Shown here one piece after another: positions 7,522 through 14,319 of a stretch of DNA of 27,741 nt. Source of the DNA: a virus; IMG/VR virus record IMGVR_UViG_3300030102_007804, positions 1 to 27,741 of that record; one strand, given 5' to 3'. Made by a program: the position numbers and the translations under genes. The notes under the pieces were generated by a model that was not told where the DNA came from, ran no database searches, and saw only the letters and a program-made list of their open reading frames with translations. Every line of letters begins with the position of its first letter. Within the stretch, counting starts at the first letter, position 1.

Positions 7522-7718
7522 TTCGGCTCTGCATATCTTTTCCAACCAGTTGCCCAGGCATAAATATCTGGGTTGGAGTCGAGTGGTCCCATTTCTGAGA
7601 ACCCTCGCTTCCAACCCTCGCGCCGCATAATATCTTCGATTTGATCTTTAATCGCATTCAAATCCTCTAATGATCCGGTGTATCGGAATCGAAGATATTT
7701 AGCTTTGGAATCAGCCAT
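7518..7718 (-). CDS. Hypothetical protein (66 aa)
   Basis: Not recognised. KAKYLRFRYTGSLEDLNAIKDQIEDIMRREGW followed by GFSEMGPLDSNPDIYAWATGWKR suggests a small alpha/beta fold. It overlaps the start of the upstream DUF3310-like gene by 8 bp, so it is co-translated with it, and converges on the lysis cassette with shared stop-codon bases. Confidence 0.55.
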   Translation of the reverse strand: MADSKAKYLRFRYTGSLEDLNAIKDQIEDIMRREGWKRGFSEMGPLDSNPDIYAWATGWKRYAEPN

Positions 7719-8082
7719 GCCTAATATTTAATTCCCCGTGGATCTCCTTATGCAACTCGATTGCAGTTTCAAGGCTTCGCTTTGCCTTGATCAGATCGTC
7801 CAGTTGCTTGTCTGAATCTTCCTTGTATTTGTGGGGATAGCGTTGAATATACTTTATCGCGTTTACGGTAACAAACTTAAGTAAACCATCAGCGCCATAC
7901 ATGCTTTTTGCAACATCGTAGGGCGATACTCCTTGCTTGTAATGATCAGGATTTTGGATGCTTTCAACGTTTGCGAATGATTCTGCAACGTTTAAAAGGT
8001 CCAAGTTCACAGTGTTTTCCTCATAAGAAGAAGGGGGATCAACCTCTCGGTAGTCCCCCCGTCCTGATGTGGTGTTGAACAT
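7711..8082 (-). CDS. DUF3310-like protein (T7 gp1.7-type family candidate)
   Basis: 123 residues from ATG 8082. NPDHYKQGVSPYDVAKSM, then VNAIKYIQRYPHK and DDLIKAKRSLETAI form the DUF3310 pattern, common in cyanophages and related by annotation to T7 gp1.7, a nucleotide kinase. The biochemical role here is inferred, and fits the other nucleotide genes in this window. ATG 8082 has no Shine-Dalgarno; a GTG at 8010 preceded by GAGG is a possible true start that would leave the motif intact. The upstream 8083-8140 gap holds an inverted repeat. Confidence 0.75.
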   Translation of the reverse strand: MFNTTSGRGDYREVDPPSSYEENTVNLDLLNVAESFANVESIQNPDHYKQGVSPYDVAKSMYGADGLLKFVTVNAIKYIQRYPHKYKEDSDKQLDDLIKAKRSLETAIELHKEIHGELNIRHG

Positions 8083-8111
8083 TTGAAGGAGGCTTTGACT
8101 CTCTTCATGTA

Positions 8112-8127
8112 ACCGCTTCTGAGCGGT
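8112..8127. terminator. Perfect palindrome between two leftward genes
   Basis: ACCGCTTCTGAGCGGT forms a 6-bp stem with a 4-base loop. It lies 14 bp past the stop of the leftward gene ending at 8141 and before the start at 8082. There is no U-run, so it could be an RNA processing or pausing hairpin, or an operator. Confidence 0.35.
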
Positions 8128-8140
8128 CCCTGTTTGCCCT

Positions 8141-8272
8141 TTACTTGGCGACCTCGTAAGGCACGCCTCGATAGACCAGGCTGACAGGCTTGGCCTGCAG
8201 GGAGGCCTTCTGAGCAGCTCTCAGAGCCCTTTTCTTCTGTGTCTGCTGACGGACGATTTGTAACACGTTCAT
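8141..8272 (-). CDS. Small YRGVPYE-motif protein (DUF4278-like)
   Basis: 43 residues from ATG 8272, chosen over an upstream in-frame start at 8329 because GGAGA lies 8 bp before it. QTQKKRALRAAQKASLQ is a basic helix, then KPVSLVYRGVPYEVAK ends the protein. The SLVYRGVPYE ending is familiar from very small cyanobacterial and cyanophage proteins (DUF4278-like) of unknown function. Confidence 0.65.
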   Translation of the reverse strand: MNVLQIVRQQTQKKRALRAAQKASLQAKPVSLVYRGVPYEVAK

Positions 8273-8292
8273 GGTGTCTCTCCATGGCCCCG

Positions 8293-8336
8293 ACCCCCGT
8301 TGCATGGTCGGTTTTGATGCAACCCCCACGGGGGTT
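8293..8336. promoter_or_regulatory. Overlapping, mutually exclusive inverted repeats
   Basis: Three pairings share bases: ACCCCCGT (8293-8300) with ACGGGGGT (8328-8335); GTTGCAT (8299-8305) with ATGCAAC (8317-8323); and AACCCCC (8321-8327) with GGGGGTT (8330-8336). Only one set can form at a time, as in attenuators. On the minus strand this is the leader of the 8272 gene. Confidence 0.4.
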
Positions 8337-8359
8337 CAACGTTATTCCTAATTTAGCGA

Positions 8360-8394
8360 TTGACATCCCATTGGGGATGAAGTACAAGAATACT
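8360..8394 (+). promoter_or_regulatory. Candidate promoter with LexA-like box
   Basis: TTGACA (8360-8365), a 17-bp spacer and TACAAG (8383-8388) form a sigma70-like promoter pointing towards attP and the integrase. AGTACAAGAATACT (8381-8394) overlaps the -10 and differs by one base from the cyanobacterial LexA pattern RGTACNNNDGTWCB in its second half, plus an otherwise symmetric layout. Confidence 0.4.
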
Positions 8395-8478
8395 GCTCTA
8401 ACAAGATTTGTAGAGTCCCAAAAGACCAATCGCTGGATTCCCCTGTGCCGCAACCAGTCTCATTTTTGGTTGCTTTTC

Positions 8479-8520
8479 ATGGCATGCAGGGGGTCAGGAG
8501 TTCGAGTCTCCTTGGCTCCA
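8479..8520 (+). other. attP: attP candidate: 3' half of a tRNA-Ala(GGC)-like gene
   Basis: From 8479 the sequence reads as a tRNA anticodon loop (ATGGCAT, anticodon GGC), the 3' anticodon-stem strand, a 5-base variable loop, a perfect T arm (AGGAG TTCGAGT CTCCT, 8496-8512) and the 3' acceptor strand TGGCTCC plus discriminator A. The 5' half is missing: the bases before the loop do not pair with GCAGG. This is how phage attP sites that integrate into tRNA genes look, and an integrase follows 173 bp downstream. The Ala identity is inferred from the anticodon. Confidence 0.75.
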
Positions 8521-8542
8521 TTTCCCAAAGTGATTGCACTGC

Positions 8543-8576
8543 AAGGGGTTACGAGCTTTTCGTGGCCCCTTTTTTG
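8543..8576 (+). terminator. Strong rho-independent terminator after attP
   Basis: AAGGGGTTACGA (8543-8554) pairs over 12 positions, two of them G-U, with TCGTGGCCCCTT (8560-8571), and is followed by a T-run. After integration it would lie downstream of the restored tRNA; it also insulates the integrase from transcripts crossing attP. Confidence 0.75.
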
Positions 8577-8692
8577 CTGTCTCTTTTTGAGAACAGATTG
8601 GACTTAAAGGCCTGGCTATCCTCTTTTGAGGCGGCTTTGTGACTGGGATCTCTTGCAATTAGGGCAATTCCATCCTAAAAAAGACAAGTCCG

Positions 8693-9844
8693 ATGCCCAG
8701 TAGACCTGTGGGTAGACCCCCTTCTCTCACCTCTCTCGAAGATCTGAACGCTGGCCTGAATCAGACAGGCGTCAAATTCCGCGTCAGAGCTACAAATCAG
8801 AGCCCTCGCATCCAAATTCGCGCTGTTGAGCGGTTTGAGGATGGATCGAAGGTTCGTTCAGTCGATCTGTACCACGCAAAACCCGGTGATCTCGAAAAAG
8901 CACGGGACCTCTGCCTGCTGTTGCAGAACGAGGACTACCCGTTAAGCACGCTGCTGAAGCACGCACCGAACGGACACCAGATCCAAAGCGATTGGGGCGG
9001 CCTGATCAAGTCCTTCGAGCGTTACCTCAACGAGCAGAACATCAAATGGCAGGACCAGTGCCAGGCCACTCACATTCGCCACTTCCAGCAGTTCACAGGC
9101 CCTGTGAACGCTCACAGGCTGATGGAGTGGGTCGAGGACGCCGAGGCGAACAGTTCCGATCGTGTGCGTCGACTAGGGACGCTGAACAAGTTGATCATCT
9201 GCGCTGAGCTGGATGTTCCCGAGGTCTGGTTGAAGCGCATTAACGCGACAACAAACTTCTCGGCTGTAACCAAAGCCGTTAACCCTCGCGAGCTACCCAA
9301 CGACGAACAGATCGAGGCGTTTGTGGATGCCATCCCCTGTGAAAAGTGGAAGGTGGCTTTTGGCTTCATCGCAACCTACGGATTGCGACCTCACGAGATC
9401 TTCTGCATCAACGGTGTGCCTGACGCCGATGGTCTTCTTGAGGTGAACTCAATGAAGAAAAAGAAAGGCCAGGAGGGATGGCGTTTCGTCATTGCCCGTC
9501 GTACTGACTGGATCGAGCGTTGGAACCTCGTTGAAGGCATTCAGCTTGCTTTCGACGCGAACCATTCGGCCAAGCAACTCGGCAAGCGGGTGAGCACCCA
9601 GTTCGGGCGTTACCGCAAGAAAGGGGACGCACCTGTGTGGCGAGAAGGTGCCAAGGCCTATGACCTGCGTCATGCCTTCGCAGCGGCAGTTCATACAGAG
9701 TCGAAGTTTGAAAAGATCGGTACGGATCAGGCTGCGAGATGGATGGGTCACTCTCGCAAAGTTCATGAGGACACCTACCTGCGTTGGCTGAGCAAAGCTT
9801 CAGCTAAGGAAGCTGCCCGTCGTGTCGCTCTGGGGTTGGCATGA
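8693..9844 (+). CDS. int: Tyrosine site-specific integrase
   Basis: 383 residues. Catalyses integration of phage DNA at the att site. The catalytic domain shows Arg232 in ATYGLRPHEIF, box II as AYDLRHAFA (Arg326, His327; Tyr323 stands where the usual first His would be), His353 in RWMGHS, and the nucleophile Tyr362 in HEDTYLRW, nine residues after the GH. Residues ~95-185 form the core-binding helical domain (WGGLIKSFERYL..). The N-terminus (RPVGRPP) may grip arm-type DNA sites. It lies directly downstream of the tRNA-like attP and terminator and overlaps the next gene by ATGA. Confidence 0.93.
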   Translation: MPSRPVGRPPSLTSLEDLNAGLNQTGVKFRVRATNQSPRIQIRAVERFEDGSKVRSVDLYHAKPGDLEKARDLCLLLQNEDYPLSTLLKHAPNGHQIQSDWGGLIKSFERYLNEQNIKWQDQCQATHIRHFQQFTGPVNAHRLMEWVEDAEANSSDRVRRLGTLNKLIICAELDVPEVWLKRINATTNFSAVTKAVNPRELPNDEQIEAFVDAIPCEKWKVAFGFIATYGLRPHEIFCINGVPDADGLLEVNSMKKKKGQEGWRFVIARRTDWIERWNLVEGIQLAFDANHSAKQLGKRVSTQFGRYRKKGDAPVWREGAKAYDLRHAFAAAVHTESKFEKIGTDQAARWMGHSRKVHEDTYLRWLSKASAKEAARRVALGLA

Positions 9845-10071
9845 ATAAGCAAAACGAAAAACGTGATCGCTTTGCTCGTGTCTTCCCCAATCGGGTCGAC
9901 ACCCTGCGAGACACGCTCCGCAAGATCGCTAATTGCTCGAACAAGGGTAATTACGACTGGGACAGCGAAAAGGTTCAGGACGCTTGGATTCTTATCGCTG
10001 AAGAATTCACTACAGCGGCGCGGCAGTACGGCGTGCGATTCAACGTCGAAGTGACGGAGGTCGAACGATGA
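9841..10071 (+). CDS. Small NCSNK-motif protein
   Basis: 76 residues; the start overlaps the integrase stop as ATGA. LRDTLRKIANCSNKGNYDWDSEKVQDAWILIAEE is the core; similar L..i.NCSNK.NY stretches occur in small cyanobacterial and phage proteins. Function unknown. By position next to int an excisionase-like role is worth considering, but no winged-helix pattern is clear. Confidence 0.6.
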   Translation: MNKQNEKRDRFARVFPNRVDTLRDTLRKIANCSNKGNYDWDSEKVQDAWILIAEEFTTAARQYGVRFNVEVTEVER

Positions 10072-10265
10072 CCGAGGTTCACTGCTCTTTAGTTCCTGAC
10101 GACGCGGAGATTTTTGCTGGTCCGCGAGGTGGCAGCTATTTCTTCCGAAACGGACGGAAGGTTTACATCTACTACCGACCAAAACGCAGACGACGCGAAT
10201 CCCGCTTCAGACCGCGATCAGGCGCATTTAACCGTTTCCTTCAGCACCAATCTTCAACCTCATGA
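10068..10265 (+). CDS. Small basic protein with GPRGGSYFFRNGRKVYI motif
   Basis: 65 residues; ATGA overlap with the previous gene. The motif FAGPRGGSYFFRNGRKVYIY resembles the short basic adaptor domain described in chlorella-virus proteins and also found scattered in phages, where it is thought to hold partners together. A strongly basic tail follows (YYRPKRRRRESRFRPRSG). Function not known; it overlaps the next start by ATGA. Confidence 0.55.
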   Translation: MTEVHCSLVPDDAEIFAGPRGGSYFFRNGRKVYIYYRPKRRRRESRFRPRSGAFNRFLQHQSSTS

Positions 10266-10543
10266 CCAGTTCAATTGATCGTTCAGCATCAGAGCGCGTT
10301 TTTTCAAATCAAAGCTATAAAAAAACTGGTGAAGAACTGAAAGCACTGATCCACAGACAAAACGAGGTGGATCCTTACATCAGGGTCCGTAAGAGCAGCG
10401 TTAAGAGCCTCAGGAGTTGGGCAACCCACAGACAGGCTGAGCAACGCCGCGAGTTAAACGAACCTCAGGCGTCGTATGCAGAAGCCTTCTGGAACGGTTA
10501 CATCACTGCGCTCGATGAAGTCCTCGAAATGGAGAAGTCTTGA
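10262..10543 (+). CDS. Hypothetical helical protein (93 aa)
   Basis: Not recognised. Mostly helical and charged: SYKKTGEELKALIHRQNEV, SVKSLRSWATHRQAEQRRELNE, then SYAEAFWNGYITALDEVLEMEK. Third of four genes chained to int by overlapping start and stop codons. Confidence 0.55.
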   Translation: MTSSIDRSASERVFSNQSYKKTGEELKALIHRQNEVDPYIRVRKSSVKSLRSWATHRQAEQRRELNEPQASYAEAFWNGYITALDEVLEMEKS

Positions 10544-10824
10544 TGCCTGTCCCTAGAAAAACTGGCGTAGCAGTCACCCGTCGTTGCCGAAAGAATGGTC
10601 GACGGTTTGTGGAGATGGTGTGTGAGGTGGGGACTTACAGGATCGCCGCAGAAATGGCCCGTGAATTCAACAAACGAGACGATGATCATGTGTACGTCTT
10701 TTCATGGCGCACCACGGCACGAAAAGCGGAAGGCTTTTGGTCAGACCGTTCTGAAGATTTCGACGTCGCGGCCTACTTCAGGCAGATCGATGGTGTTTCT
10801 GTGCCTGTGAGTGTTTTTCACTGA
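10543..10824 (+). CDS. Hypothetical basic protein (93 aa)
   Basis: The ATG at 10543 shares one base with the preceding stop (TGATG), with GGAG 9 bp upstream; a TTG at 10540 is less likely. GVAVTRRCRKNGRRFVEMVCEVGTYRIAAEMAREFNKRDDDHVYVFSWRTTARK suggests a small alpha/beta DNA-binding fold, but no family is recognised. Last gene of the int operon. Confidence 0.55.
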   Translation: MPVPRKTGVAVTRRCRKNGRRFVEMVCEVGTYRIAAEMAREFNKRDDDHVYVFSWRTTARKAEGFWSDRSEDFDVAAYFRQIDGVSVPVSVFH

Positions 10825-10848
10825 AAGTGCCTTAAGAAATTGTAAATC

Positions 10849-10906
10849 GCAGTACAAGTCCCTTCTTGCAACGAGGGGGGACGTGTACTGAGGTGTTGTG
10901 TACTGC
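10849..10906. repeat. Three TGTACTG elements, one inverted (operator or hairpin)
   Basis: GCAGTACA (10849-10856) is inverted relative to TGTACTG (10884-10890) and TGTACTGC (10899-10906), the last two spaced 15 bp apart. CAGTACAaGTCCC and GGGACgTGTACTG pair over 12 of 13 positions (10850-10862 with 10878-10890), and the third copy could compete for the first arm. It lies in a 199-bp gap (10825-11023) with no convincing larger gene. Confidence 0.5.
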
Positions 10907-10942
10907 AATGTCTCTAAGACCGAGACAGAGAAGACTCTACTG

Positions 10943-11023
10943 ATGTGCCAATTTCTCGCGTGTCAGAGACGCTGTTTTTGGAGTTCTGAGCAGCACTACC
11001 TTCGCATCAGTTACAGCCTTTAA
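10943..11023 (+). CDS. Possible 26-aa leader ORF
   Basis: A short Cys/aromatic-rich frame (MCQFLACQRRCFWSSEQHYL..) ends in TAA directly before the next ATG (TAAATG). Such placement suggests a coupled small gene or leader peptide, but no Shine-Dalgarno is clear and it could be chance. Confidence 0.3.
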   Translation: MCQFLACQRRCFWSSEQHYLRISYSL

Positions 11024-11203
11024 ATGCAATTTTCAGTTACACAAGCCTTGGTTTATGCACACAGCCAAGTTTTGGAAATTCTCGACAATCACTGGCCAAC
11101 TGATAGCAAAGAGGTTCACGACCTCAATGAACAGCTCATTCAGATGGCATGGGATCTACAGAATGAAGCAGGCGTCGACCCTGATGTCACTCAGGATCTT
11201 TAA
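11024..11203 (+). CDS. Small acidic hypothetical protein (59 aa)
   Basis: Not recognised. The composition is protein-like and amphipathic: VTQALVYAHSQVLEILDNHW, then VHDLNEQLIQMAWDLQNEAG and an acidic end (VDPDVTQDL). It overlaps the convergent leftward gene by 17 bp. It is the only clear plus-strand gene between the int operon and the RNR block. Confidence 0.5.
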   Translation: MQFSVTQALVYAHSQVLEILDNHWPTDSKEVHDLNEQLIQMAWDLQNEAGVDPDVTQDL

Positions 11204-11339
11204 GTTTCGGGTGATTCATGTAGTCACCCTGTCCTGATGTAATTGAGACCGCTCTTTTATAGAAGTGAGTATCAGTCTTTCCAGCCGCCTCCAGGGCGGC
11301 TTTTATTTTGCGCCAGTTCTCGACTTCGTAACTATCCAT
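11187..11339 (-). CDS. Small hypothetical protein (50 aa)
   Basis: The ATG at 11339 avoids overlap with the upstream gene; an ATG at 11399 would add 20 residues. The core YEVENWRKIKAALEAAGKTD followed by HFYKRAVSITSGQGDYMNHP looks conserved in style (helix, GKTD turn, FYkRA). Function unknown. Probably the distal gene of the RNR-linked leftward operon. Confidence 0.5.
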   Translation of the reverse strand: MDSYEVENWRKIKAALEAAGKTDTHFYKRAVSITSGQGDYMNHPKLKDPE

Positions 11340-11352
11340 CAGTTTTAAGGCT

Positions 11353-11541
11353 TTATGTGATGTATGGCCAAGACACTTCAATGTCTCGTTTCCATACATC
11401 TGAATCGATTGGATTCACTTCTACATACTGCCTAAATTCCTCTTGAAGTGTTTCAAGGGGCATATTCAACTGTTTCGCCATTAAAGCGACGTTGGATTGC
11501 CCCTTGTAGAGAATCTGGAGCGCTTCGAGCAACTCCATCAC
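11353..11541 (-). CDS. Small HTH-like hypothetical protein (62 aa)
   Basis: It starts 4 bp after the RNR stop. ELLEALQILYKGQSNVALMAKQLNMPLETLQEEFRQYV reads like a helix-turn-helix (NVALMAKQL-NM-PLETLQEEFRQY) of the kind in small sigma-like or recruiting regulators. A C-terminal tail (VWKRDIEVSWPY) follows. It may regulate or merely accompany the reductase. Confidence 0.5.
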   Translation of the reverse strand: MMELLEALQILYKGQSNVALMAKQLNMPLETLQEEFRQYVEVNPIDSDVWKRDIEVSWPYIT

Positions 11542-11545
11542 AACC

Positions 11546-13936
11546 TCAGATAGGTGCGAACAGAGATTCCTTCGAGAACGGCTTGGCTTCCACTTCAGCC
11601 GATGACCTCAAGCAGTAATCGGAATCGCAAGGGGCAGGGCCTGCCTCCACCAGGGAGTCGCCGTCAAAGCTCTTGAGTGCTGCGTCGAAGTCTTCGTTTC
11701 TTCGACGTTGATGCACTTCCGCACTGGCCTGTAAGTATTCGAGCTTCGAGATTGGCTCGAAGGGCAACCGAGGGAACGTCTCGTGACTATCGAAGCGAGC
11801 GAGCAAGGCTGCAGAGATGTAGCCCTGATCTTTGTCGATCGCAGAGAAGATCATCTCTGCCAGTGGCTCGATCTCGTTCTCGCGGAATTCGAGGGTCGCT
11901 GAGGTGTTGTGCGTCGTGTAATACGTCTGCACCTGCATGTAAAAGTCGAACTGTGCCGCGACAGAAAACTTGCTGATGTCGATGGTGTCAGCGCCGGGAA
12001 TGTTGGCCCAGCTCACTTCAGTCGGGATTTCTACCAACCACTCAGTGCAACGCTCGTCGAAGGGGTTATCGAGCAAGCGGCCATTCTCGTCTTTGTCGGA
12101 CTGCGCCGGAATCAGGTTGTAGCCGTAATCCATGCAGGCGAGAGCCACTGGGTCATCACGGCGGAAAGTGATTCGGCGAATAAAACGAGCGGCTTTGGGA
12201 GGGTGCCAGCCAGATGATGCCCCGGTTAAAAGGCTCTTTGTGCCCGCAGGTTGCACGGTGGTGTAGCGATTTGGGACGCGCAGTCCATGACGTTCGCAGT
12301 ATTCGGTGATGGTCCTTTTGACGATCCACCGCCATCGGTTGAGGTAGTCAGCTTCGAGCTTTTTAAAGACGCGACCTTTTGCGCCTTCAGGACGTCCATC
12401 AGCCCACCACTGAAGCCAGTCAGTCCCGAACGCATGCACGCAGAAGTCGAAGAACCCCGTGAAAGAGACACCAACGATCGGATCAATGTCCCGTGATTCC
12501 TGATAGCGCTCTTCTTTGAACTTGTGATGGAGCAGGGCAGCAACAGCGAGCGCACCCGCTCTAAATGCTTTGTCTTGTGTGTCTTGGTCGGCGGGGTCGA
12601 TCTTGTTGAGGTGGACTTCGCTGAGATTGCAGTGGAAGTCAGCACCGATGATTTCTCCGCAGGGGTTGAGCCCGTAGCGATCTAGGCGATGGGCCATCTC
12701 CTCTTCACTAATCACCATGTCCTGCCTTAAGGCCAAGTTCTTCAGCACTTCCCCAGCAGCAGCAGGGCCGAATCGCTCGTACTGACAAATAAAATTTTTC
12801 TTGCTTGCTGAGTCCGTCAATAGATCAGCATTAGCTCTAGCGATGGCTTCTGGCGCGTACTGAATCGCTCCCTCACCCGATGCGAACTGTTTGCGGATCG
12901 CCTCCAGAACAGTGGGGTAGTCGGGCTTGTCGTGGAAAACACGAGTGTGATTGGCCATACGAAGCGCATCTCGTGCTGGATCAATGCGCCAGTTGCCTTC
13001 ATCGTCCTGCTGCCAGAGGTTGTCTTTCGCCCCTGCAGCGTGCTTGTCGTGAGAGCTGAACTGCCGCATACCGGCACTACGGCGGATGTTGCCCGCTACA
13101 ACGACGCAGGCTGCTTCATCAATCAGCAGGCAGACCTCAACGGAAGTGAGTTGACGTCCGTAAGCGTCATTCAGGATTGCTGCCAGCTTTGGGAATAGCT
13201 CAGGAAGCTTGACCGGGTTTGAGGTGCCGCCGAACCCCTTCAACCGCGTCCCAGCAGCACGAACACGCGAAAGATCGACGTAAACCGAGACGCTCCGGTT
13301 GTGATCAAATTCGTTGCTGAAAGCAAGATCTAGGAATGCCTCATACGCCTCGACCCACCCAACACGAGAGTCTCCGCAATCAATAACGACTGTGTTTCCT
13401 TTGACCTCGACGTAAGTGTGCTCACGTCTGTTCTCAGGAGCTGTGCCCCCTACGGAGCCGACGTCTTTGATCTTGATGCGGTTTCGTACAGCAGGAAGTT
13501 TTGCGATGAAGCGGTCTTCAAGGACTGCGCCAGTTCCGCTGCCCATCATTGCTAGATCCATCATCAGAGCCAGGCTTCTGATATCGGTCACACGGGTGCT
13601 GGTGCAGTTGTAGGAACCGCTGTGATTAGCGGGCTTTTCAAGCCAGGGAGTGCCGCCTGTCCACAGCCAACGACCTGAAGGCAGCACTTGCTGCTTCTCC
13701 TGCATCTCGCGCACCAGGGCAGCTTCTTCATCGGTGAACTTCCCTAGTTCTGTGATGCCACGCATCGTGCGGTCAGTGACCTGTTCATAGGTCTCGCGGC
13801 CTGCATCGCCCATACGGCTATAGGTCCGATAAAAGACCGGCAATGCAGCAGGTGCTGAGGCATCAAAAGGATTCTTGGCTGACATAAAGCGGTTCGCGAC
13901 CTTTGCGTCGTTCTGAGGGTATCCAAACCAGGACAA
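11546..13936 (-). CDS. nrdJ: Class II (adenosylcobalamin-dependent) ribonucleotide reductase, monomeric type
   Basis: 796 residues. Reduces ribonucleotides (triphosphates in the monomeric RTPR type) to deoxyribonucleotides using coenzyme B12. Visible catalytic features: Cys111 in SYNCTSTR, Cys426 and Glu428 in NPCGEI, Cys436 in FHCNLSE, the PAGTKSLL loop, and a C-terminal Cys770-x4-Cys775 pair like the shuttle cysteines of Lactobacillus leichmannii RTPR. No ATP-cone or separate small subunit is seen, which fits a B12 enzyme and a cyanobacterial host that makes a cobamide. A TTG start at 13936 is chosen for AAGG 7 bp upstream; ATG 13888 is an alternative. Confidence 0.9.
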   Translation of the reverse strand: MSWFGYPQNDAKVANRFMSAKNPFDASAPAALPVFYRTYSRMGDAGRETYEQVTDRTMRGITELGKFTDEEAALVREMQEKQQVLPSGRWLWTGGTPWLEKPANHSGSYNCTSTRVTDIRSLALMMDLAMMGSGTGAVLEDRFIAKLPAVRNRIKIKDVGSVGGTAPENRREHTYVEVKGNTVVIDCGDSRVGWVEAYEAFLDLAFSNEFDHNRSVSVYVDLSRVRAAGTRLKGFGGTSNPVKLPELFPKLAAILNDAYGRQLTSVEVCLLIDEAACVVVAGNIRRSAGMRQFSSHDKHAAGAKDNLWQQDDEGNWRIDPARDALRMANHTRVFHDKPDYPTVLEAIRKQFASGEGAIQYAPEAIARANADLLTDSASKKNFICQYERFGPAAAGEVLKNLALRQDMVISEEEMAHRLDRYGLNPCGEIIGADFHCNLSEVHLNKIDPADQDTQDKAFRAGALAVAALLHHKFKEERYQESRDIDPIVGVSFTGFFDFCVHAFGTDWLQWWADGRPEGAKGRVFKKLEADYLNRWRWIVKRTITEYCERHGLRVPNRYTTVQPAGTKSLLTGASSGWHPPKAARFIRRITFRRDDPVALACMDYGYNLIPAQSDKDENGRLLDNPFDERCTEWLVEIPTEVSWANIPGADTIDISKFSVAAQFDFYMQVQTYYTTHNTSATLEFRENEIEPLAEMIFSAIDKDQGYISAALLARFDSHETFPRLPFEPISKLEYLQASAEVHQRRRNEDFDAALKSFDGDSLVEAGPAPCDSDYCLRSSAEVEAKPFSKESLFAPI

Positions 13937-13972
13937 AAATCGACCTTATTCAAACCGGCTTAAGAATGGCCT

Positions 13973-14134
13973 TTATAGACCGTCCATATTGTTAAGCAAG
14001 CTTTGGATATGTGCGATTTGCAGCGCCACCACGGCTCTGGCACCCGCGCTTAAATAAGGTCGTCTAGCCAGCATAAAGTAGTTCTCAAGTTGGCGTCTCA
14101 GATCTTCTTTTGATTCACCGCTATCTCTTGACAT
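13973..14134 (-). CDS. Small helical hypothetical protein (53 aa)
   Basis: Below a 60-residue cut-off but clearly protein-like: SKEDLRRQLENYFMLARRPYL then AGARAVVALQIAHIQSLLNN, two amphipathic helices. It stops 37 bp before the RNR start and may be its operon leader gene. Its ATG (14132-14134) is back to back with the divergent ATG at 14137, only two bases apart, so its leader RNA and promoter must lie within the AbrB-like gene or it is leaderless. Confidence 0.5.
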   Translation of the reverse strand: MSRDSGESKEDLRRQLENYFMLARRPYLSAGARAVVALQIAHIQSLLNNMDGL

Positions 14135-14136
14135 AA

Positions 14137-14319
14137 ATGGCAGCTAAAACGTGGACTATTCCTGTCGATTCAGAGGGTTGTTTGTCCTTTCCTGAAGAAC
14201 TTATGAAAGTTATGGGATGGGAAGAAGGGACCGTTCTTGAGTGGGATTACACACCTGAAGGAACAATCAAACTTAAGACGGTGAGTGATTCCGATCCAGA
14301 TACAACTTTGCCTGAGTGA
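14137..14319 (+). CDS. AbrB/MazE-like small DNA-binding protein
   Basis: 60 residues. KTWTIPVDSEGCLSFPEEL..VMGWEEGTVLEW....GTIKLK is the swapped-hairpin AbrB/SpoVT pattern (beta strand, G.L.fPeEL, GW.eGt.L.W, terminal strand). Members act as transition-state regulators or antitoxins; no toxin gene is adjacent. TTGACA stands only 3 bp before its ATG. It is a lone plus-strand gene in the leftward metabolic block and overlaps the convergent gene by 47 bp, so it is well placed as a local regulator. Confidence 0.65.
   Translation: MAAKTWTIPVDSEGCLSFPEELMKVMGWEEGTVLEWDYTPEGTIKLKTVSDSDPDTTLPE

Noticed and set aside
8007-8453. 148-aa minus-strand frame and 122-aa plus-strand frame at 8239-8607
   Set aside because: They run through attP, hairpins and real genes in other frames, with no domain or ribosome site.
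8420-8520. Complete tRNA gene
   Set aside because: Only the 3' half is present; bases before the anticodon loop do not pair with the 3' stem strand and no acceptor 5' strand or D arm is found.
13941-14062. CGACCTTATT / AATAAGGTCG inverted repeat about 100 bp apart
   Set aside because: One arm is coding sequence of the small leftward gene and the other is the RNR ribosome site region; probably chance.
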